Part shown: piece after piece, positions 60,256 to 64,000 of the stretch
Layout of the letters: the number at the start of each line of letters is the position of its first letter
Position numbering within the stretch: the stretch's first letter is position 1
Assembly: GCA_964586775.1 (NCBI GenBank)
Contig: CAZPJD010000184.1
Span: 93,181-157,180 of the forward strand
From: JADLEX01 sp964586775
GTDB lineage: Bacteria; Lernaellota; Lernaellaia; JACKCT01
Length of the DNA stretch: 64,000 nucleotides
Direction of reading: 5' to 3'
Made by a program: the position numbers and the translations under genes
The notes under the pieces: model-generated
Databases searched by the model: none
What the model was told of the DNA's origin: nothing
Seen by the model: only the letters and a program-made list of their open reading frames with translations

Positions 60256-61642
60256 GACGCGGTCCATCCATTTCGTCGGCATCGGCGGCATCGGCATGAG
60301 CGGCATCGCCGAGGTGCTGCTCAATCTCGGCTACGTTGTGTCCGGCTCGGATCTGTCGGAGAGCGCCATCACGCGGCGTCTGCGCGAAATCGGCGCGACG
60401 ATCTCGATCGGCCACTCGGCGGCGAATATCGAGGGCGCCGAGGTGCTTGTCACGAGTTCGATCATCCGCCCCGACAACCCCGAGGTCGTCGCCGCGCGCG
60501 AGCGATTCATCCCCGTCATCCCGCGCGCCGAGATGCTGGCCGAGCTGATGCGCATGAAAAAGTTCGGCATCGCGATCGCCGGCACGCACGGCAAGACGAC
60601 GACGACGAGCATGATCGCGACGATCCTGGGCGCGGCGAATTTCGATCCCACGGTGGTGGTGGGCGGCCGGCTCGACTCGATCGGCGGGTCGAACGCGCGG
60701 CTCGGCGAGGGCGATTATCTGGTCGCCGAGGCCGACGAATCCGACGGCAGCTTTTTGCTGCTCTCTCCGACGATCGGGGTCGTCACGAACATCGACCCCG
60801 AGCACATGGATTACTACACGGGGCTCGAGCACCTGAAAAAGACCTTCGAGATCTTCATCAACAAGATCCCGTTCTACGGCCTGATGGTGCTGTGCATCGA
60901 CCACGAAAACGTGCAGGCGCTGCTGCCGAAGATGCACAAGCGCTACGTCACGTACGGCCTGTCGCCGCAGGCCGACCTCACCGCCGAGGACATCCGCTTC
61001 GACGGCTTCGACACGCACTTCGCCGTCGTGCATGCGCGGCAGGGACGACTCGGCGAGGTGCGCATCTCGATGCCCGGCCTGCACAACGTCTACAACGCGC
61101 TCGCGGCCGTCGCCGTGGGGCTCGAACTCGAGATTCCGTTCGATCGCATCGCGGGCGCGCTCGCGGGATTCACCGGTCCGCACCGGCGATTCCACCGCAT
61201 CGCCGACGTGGGCGGCGTGCTCGTCATCGACGACTACGGCCACCACCCCGCCGAGGTGAAGGCCACGCTGACGGCCGCCAAAAGTGCGTTCGATCGGCGC
61301 ATCGTGGCCGCGTTCCAGCCGCACCGTTACTCGCGCACGCGCGACCGGTACGACGAATTTCTCACGGCCTTCAACGAGGCCGACGTGCTCGTGGTCACCG
61401 AGATCTACGCCGCGTCGGAAAAACCCATCGAGGGCGTAACCGCGAAGAAGCTCGCCGACGGCATTCGCGCGTGCGGGCACCGGCATGTGATCTTCGAGCC
61501 CGACCGCGCGCAGCTCGCCGTCCTGCTCGCCGATCTGGCGCAGCCCGGCGACATCGTCCTCACGCTCGGCGCGGGGGACATCACCAAGACCGCCAAGGAA
61601 CTGCGCGACCTGCTCGTCGCGCGCGCGGGGGACAACGCGTGA
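60245..61642 (+). CDS. murC: UDP-MurNAc L-alanine ligase
   Basis: 465 residues. N-terminal IHFVGIGGIGMSGIAEVLLN, P-loop AIAGTHGKTTTTSMIATIL (about residue 112), EADESDGSFLLLSP and DDYGHHPAEVKATL are MurC signatures. It starts the stem peptide by adding L-Ala. ATG 60245 is chosen for the family N-terminus and lies inside the end of murG. Its stop overlaps the murB GTG (GTGA). Confidence 0.97.
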   Translation: MFRKTRSIHFVGIGGIGMSGIAEVLLNLGYVVSGSDLSESAITRRLREIGATISIGHSAANIEGAEVLVTSSIIRPDNPEVVAARERFIPVIPRAEMLAELMRMKKFGIAIAGTHGKTTTTSMIATILGAANFDPTVVVGGRLDSIGGSNARLGEGDYLVAEADESDGSFLLLSPTIGVVTNIDPEHMDYYTGLEHLKKTFEIFINKIPFYGLMVLCIDHENVQALLPKMHKRYVTYGLSPQADLTAEDIRFDGFDTHFAVVHARQGRLGEVRISMPGLHNVYNALAAVAVGLELEIPFDRIAGALAGFTGPHRRFHRIADVGGVLVIDDYGHHPAEVKATLTAAKSAFDRRIVAAFQPHRYSRTRDRYDEFLTAFNEADVLVVTEIYAASEKPIEGVTAKKLADGIRACGHRHVIFEPDRAQLAVLLADLAQPGDIVLTLGAGDITKTAKELRDLLVARAGDNA

Positions 61643-62628
61643 CGCACGCCGCGTCGCCATACGAGGCGCTCTACCGCGACCTCGAGCGCGCCTTCGGCGA
61701 ACGGGCCGAACGCGACGCACCGATGTCCGAGCGCATCAACTTCCGCGTCGGCGGCCCGGCGGACATGCTCGTCGCGCCGACCGACGTCGTCGGATTGCAG
61801 ACGCTCTTTCGGCTCATCGACGGCACGGGCGTGCCGATCTTCATCCTCGCCAGCGGCACCAACCTCGTGGTGCGCGACGGCGGCATCCGCGGCGTCGTCA
61901 TCGACATGACGCGCGGCTTCGACGAACTCGAGTTCTCGCCCGGCCCCGACGGCGCGACGCACCTGCGCGTCGGCGCGGCGCGGCAGGTGCGCGACGTGGT
62001 CGAAGCGTGCGCCGAGCGCAGCCTCGCGGGCATGGAGTGGGGCGCGGGAATTCCCGGCACGGTCGGCGGCGGCATCAAGGGCAACGCGGGCACGCGCGAC
62101 GGCGATTTCGCCGGCACGCTGGTCGAGGTTGCGATGGTGCACCCCGGCGGCGAGCACCGCGTGTACGCGCGCGACGAACTGCGTTTCGAGTATCGCGGAC
62201 TCGCCATGGACCGGCCTTTCATCGTCGTGCGCGCGCTGTTGCGCCTTCGCGATGGCGACGGCGCGGCGATCCGCAAGGCCATCGACGACATGATCGCGTG
62301 GCGATACCAGCGCCAGCCCTACGAGATGCCGAGCGCCGGTTCGATCTTCAAGAACCCCGATCACGCCCCCGCCGGTCGCCTGATCGATCAGGCGGGGCTC
62401 AAGGGCACGCGCGTCGGCAACGCGATGGTCTCCGACGTGCACACGAATTTCATCGTCAATCTCGGCGGCGCGCGCGCCGCGGACATCATCGAGCTGATCG
62501 GCATCGTCAAGGCCCGCGTGCTCGAGGTCCACGGCGTCGAGTTGAAAACGGAGGTCATTCTGGTCGGGGAGGACCCCGAGTCGAATGACCGCGCGAACGA
62601 ATCGGAGGACCGGCATGTGGAAAGATAA
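61639..62628 (+). CDS. murB: UDP-N-acetylenolpyruvoylglucosamine reductase
   Basis: 329 residues. FAD-binding SGTNLVVRDGGIRGVVI, GMEWGAGIPGTVGGGIKGNAG, and the C-terminal PSAGSIFKNPDHAPAGRLID with the catalytic Ser and late Glu region (VHGVELKTEVILVG) identify type I MurB. It reduces enolpyruvyl-GlcNAc to UDP-MurNAc with NADPH. GTG start overlaps the murC stop; the 3' end overlaps ddl by 14 bp. Confidence 0.96.
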   Translation: MTHAASPYEALYRDLERAFGERAERDAPMSERINFRVGGPADMLVAPTDVVGLQTLFRLIDGTGVPIFILASGTNLVVRDGGIRGVVIDMTRGFDELEFSPGPDGATHLRVGAARQVRDVVEACAERSLAGMEWGAGIPGTVGGGIKGNAGTRDGDFAGTLVEVAMVHPGGEHRVYARDELRFEYRGLAMDRPFIVVRALLRLRDGDGAAIRKAIDDMIAWRYQRQPYEMPSAGSIFKNPDHAPAGRLIDQAGLKGTRVGNAMVSDVHTNFIVNLGGARAADIIELIGIVKARVLEVHGVELKTEVILVGEDPESNDRANESEDRHVER

Positions 62629-63559
62629 ACGCGTCGCCGTGTTGCTGGGTGGTCCATCCACCGAACGCGACGTGAGCCTGCGTTCGGGCGCGGCGTGCGC
62701 CGCGGCGCTGCGTCGAAAGGGTTACGACGTGGTCGAGATCGACGTGGGTTGGGATCTCGCGTCGCGCCTCGTGGACGAGCGCATCGACGTCGCCTTCAAC
62801 ATCCTGCACGGCAAATACGGCGAGGACGGGTGCGTGCAGGGAATTTGCGAACTGCTTCGCATCCCCTACACGGGTTCGGGCGTGCTCGCGTCGGCCGCGG
62901 CGATGGACAAGGTCGTGACCAAGGCCATTCTCGCCGCCGAGTCGCTGCCCGTCGCGGCGCATCGCCTGCTCACGCACGGCGCGCGCTTCGAACAGGTCTC
63001 CGACGCGTTCGCACTGCCGTGGGTGGTCAAGCCCGCGACCGAGGGCAGCAGCGTGGGCATCTCGATCGTCACGCGGCGCGACGCCTTTGCGGTGGCTCTT
63101 TCCAAAGCCCTCGCCTACGACCGCCGCGTGATCGTGGAGCCGTACATCAAGGGCCGCGAGATGTCGGTGGGCGTGCTCGACGCGCGCGCGCTGGGCATCG
63201 TCGAGATCGTGCCCAAACCCGTCGAAGGCGAGGAGATCTCGTTCTACGACTACGCGCACAAATACACCGCGGGCATGACCGAATACCGCACCTCGCCCGA
63301 GGGTTTCGACCCGGCGGCGCGGCGGCGCGCGTACGAATTGGCCGAACGCGCGTGCACGGCGCTCGGCGTCGAGGGGGGCGCGCGGGTCGATTTCATCTAC
63401 TCCGAGGCGGGCGAGTTCGTTGTCATCGAGATCAACACGCTGCCGGGGATGACCGAGCTGTCGCTGCTGCCGATGACGGCGCGCGACGGCGCGGGGATGG
63501 GCTTCGATGATCTCGTGGAAAAGATGCTCGCGGGCGCGCGGCTCAAGATGGGTCAGTGA
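62615..63559 (+). CDS. ddl: D-alanine--D-alanine ligase
   Basis: 314-residue ATP-grasp enzyme. N-terminal VAVLLGGPSTERDVSLRSG, the FNILHGKYGEDG loop, AMDKVVTKAIL, VVKPATEGSSVGISIV and the metal-binding FVVIEINTLPGMTELSLLP are all present. The short length indicates the DdlB type found in dcw clusters. It makes the D-Ala-D-Ala used by MurF. ATG 62615 has GGAGG 7 bases upstream. Confidence 0.96.
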   Translation: MWKDKRVAVLLGGPSTERDVSLRSGAACAAALRRKGYDVVEIDVGWDLASRLVDERIDVAFNILHGKYGEDGCVQGICELLRIPYTGSGVLASAAAMDKVVTKAILAAESLPVAAHRLLTHGARFEQVSDAFALPWVVKPATEGSSVGISIVTRRDAFAVALSKALAYDRRVIVEPYIKGREMSVGVLDARALGIVEIVPKPVEGEEISFYDYAHKYTAGMTEYRTSPEGFDPAARRRAYELAERACTALGVEGGARVDFIYSEAGEFVVIEINTLPGMTELSLLPMTARDGAGMGFDDLVEKMLAGARLKMGQ

Positions 63560-63570
63560 GGGAATATGTG

Positions 63571-64000
63571 ATGCGGACCTTGATGCGGGAAGGACGCAAC
63601 GAAGAGCGACAAGACGCGTGGCGTGAGCGCGCGGCGAGCGTGCGCGACGCCGCCGTGCGCGCGCGGTTCGTCTTCGCGTTCCTCGCCGTCGCTCTCGCGC
63701 TGTTCGCGTCGCGGGGCGTGGTCACGGGCTCGCCGCTCTTCGCGCTCAAGGCCATCGAGGTCAATCGCTGCGAGCACGTGACGAGCGACGAGATCCACCG
63801 TTTCCTCGAACTCTACCCGCGCCAGAGCCTCTTCACGGTCGCGCTGACGCCGATCCGCGAGCGCCTGCTCGATCACCCCTGGGTCGGCGACGCGCGCGTG
63901 CGCCGGGTGTGGCCCGACACCGTGTCGATCGAGATCACCGAGCGCCGTCCCGTGGCGACCATCCTGATTTCGGCGGCGGACGACGAGGCGGTGCGCGCCG
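63571..64000 (+). CDS. ftsQ: Cell-division protein FtsQ (3' truncated by window end)
   Basis: The first 143 codons of a gene that runs off the window. A basic cytoplasmic segment, one membrane helix (about 33-50: FVFAFLAVALALFASRGVV), then a POTRA domain: ALKAIEVNRCEHVTSDEI, SLFTVALTPIRERLLDHPWV, ARVRRVWPDTVSIEITERRP. This is the FtsQ/DivIB layout and the expected position after ddl. It would recruit FtsL/FtsB and other septal proteins. ATG 63571 follows GAGGGA at 7-8 bases. Confidence 0.9.
   Translation, partial: MRTLMREGRNEERQDAWRERAASVRDAAVRARFVFAFLAVALALFASRGVVTGSPLFALKAIEVNRCEHVTSDEIHRFLELYPRQSLFTVALTPIRERLLDHPWVGDARVRRVWPDTVSIEITERRPVATILISAADDEAVRA

Overview
The window is one contiguous, very GC-rich bacterial chromosome segment with dense, often overlapping genes. 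Outer-membrane proteins (a FadL/OMPP1-type porin and an OmpA-domain protein), lipoprotein signal peptides and a meso-DAP-type MurE (DNPR motif) indicate a Gram-negative bacterium. Two proteins have extremely Asp-rich tails and one has MopE-like Cys/Asp repeats; together with DUF4412, DUF4340 and the Gld-type ABC genes this suggests a deltaproteobacterial-grade or uncultivated-phylum lineage. That placement is inference. I saw no tRNA, rRNA, CRISPR array, insertion sequence or prophage.

Layout. 72-4572: a lipoprotein metallo-beta-lactamase hydrolase, a secreted/lipoprotein of unknown function, a PilZ protein and a diacylglycerol-kinase-like enzyme. 4580-10086 (minus): deoxyribosyltransferase-like enzyme, NAD synthetase and carB. 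10401-12801 (plus): a large Cys-rich secreted protein and a DtxR/MntR regulator. 12814-17344 (minus): a four-gene metal ABC importer whose two permeases both end in DtxR-like domains, with a DtxR-type palindrome in its promoter. 17439-20275 (minus): an OmpA-family protein coupled to a Thr/Asp-rich surface protein. 20383-22568: an HD-GYP response regulator and a ThiI-like PP-loop ATPase. 22718-29044 (minus): a seven-gene overlapping run from pyrroline-5-carboxylate dehydrogenase through a three-subunit FAD/2Fe-2S dehydrogenase to an IMPase and a HEPN protein, read as a proline-oxidation operon plus passengers.

29196-30769: a TPR protein and a glycosyltransferase. 31321-33882 (plus): SGNH transferase, MBOAT acyltransferase and a 53-residue membrane microprotein ending in F-I-Y-A-G-F. 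This is a Dlt-like 'acyl-shuttle' cassette without dltA/dltC and is the most interesting system here. A 27-bp perfect inverted repeat (BIME-like) separates it from the convergent genes on the minus strand: gyrA, Gld-type ABC genes, DUF4340, rpoZ, a small acidic protein and dnaJ. 43478-48273 (plus): FadL-like porin, a second Asp-tailed protein, proS and pyrF.

48274-64000 (plus): a 474-bp control region (predicted G-quadruplex, paired DnaA boxes, 10-bp-phased MraZ repeats), then the complete dcw cluster: mraZ-rsmH-ftsL-ftsI-murE-murF-mraY-murD-ftsW-murG-murC-murB-ddl-ftsQ. The last gene is cut by the window end. Nearly every junction from ftsL on overlaps or is separated by under 15 bp, so the cluster is probably one translationally coupled unit for peptidoglycan precursor synthesis and septation.
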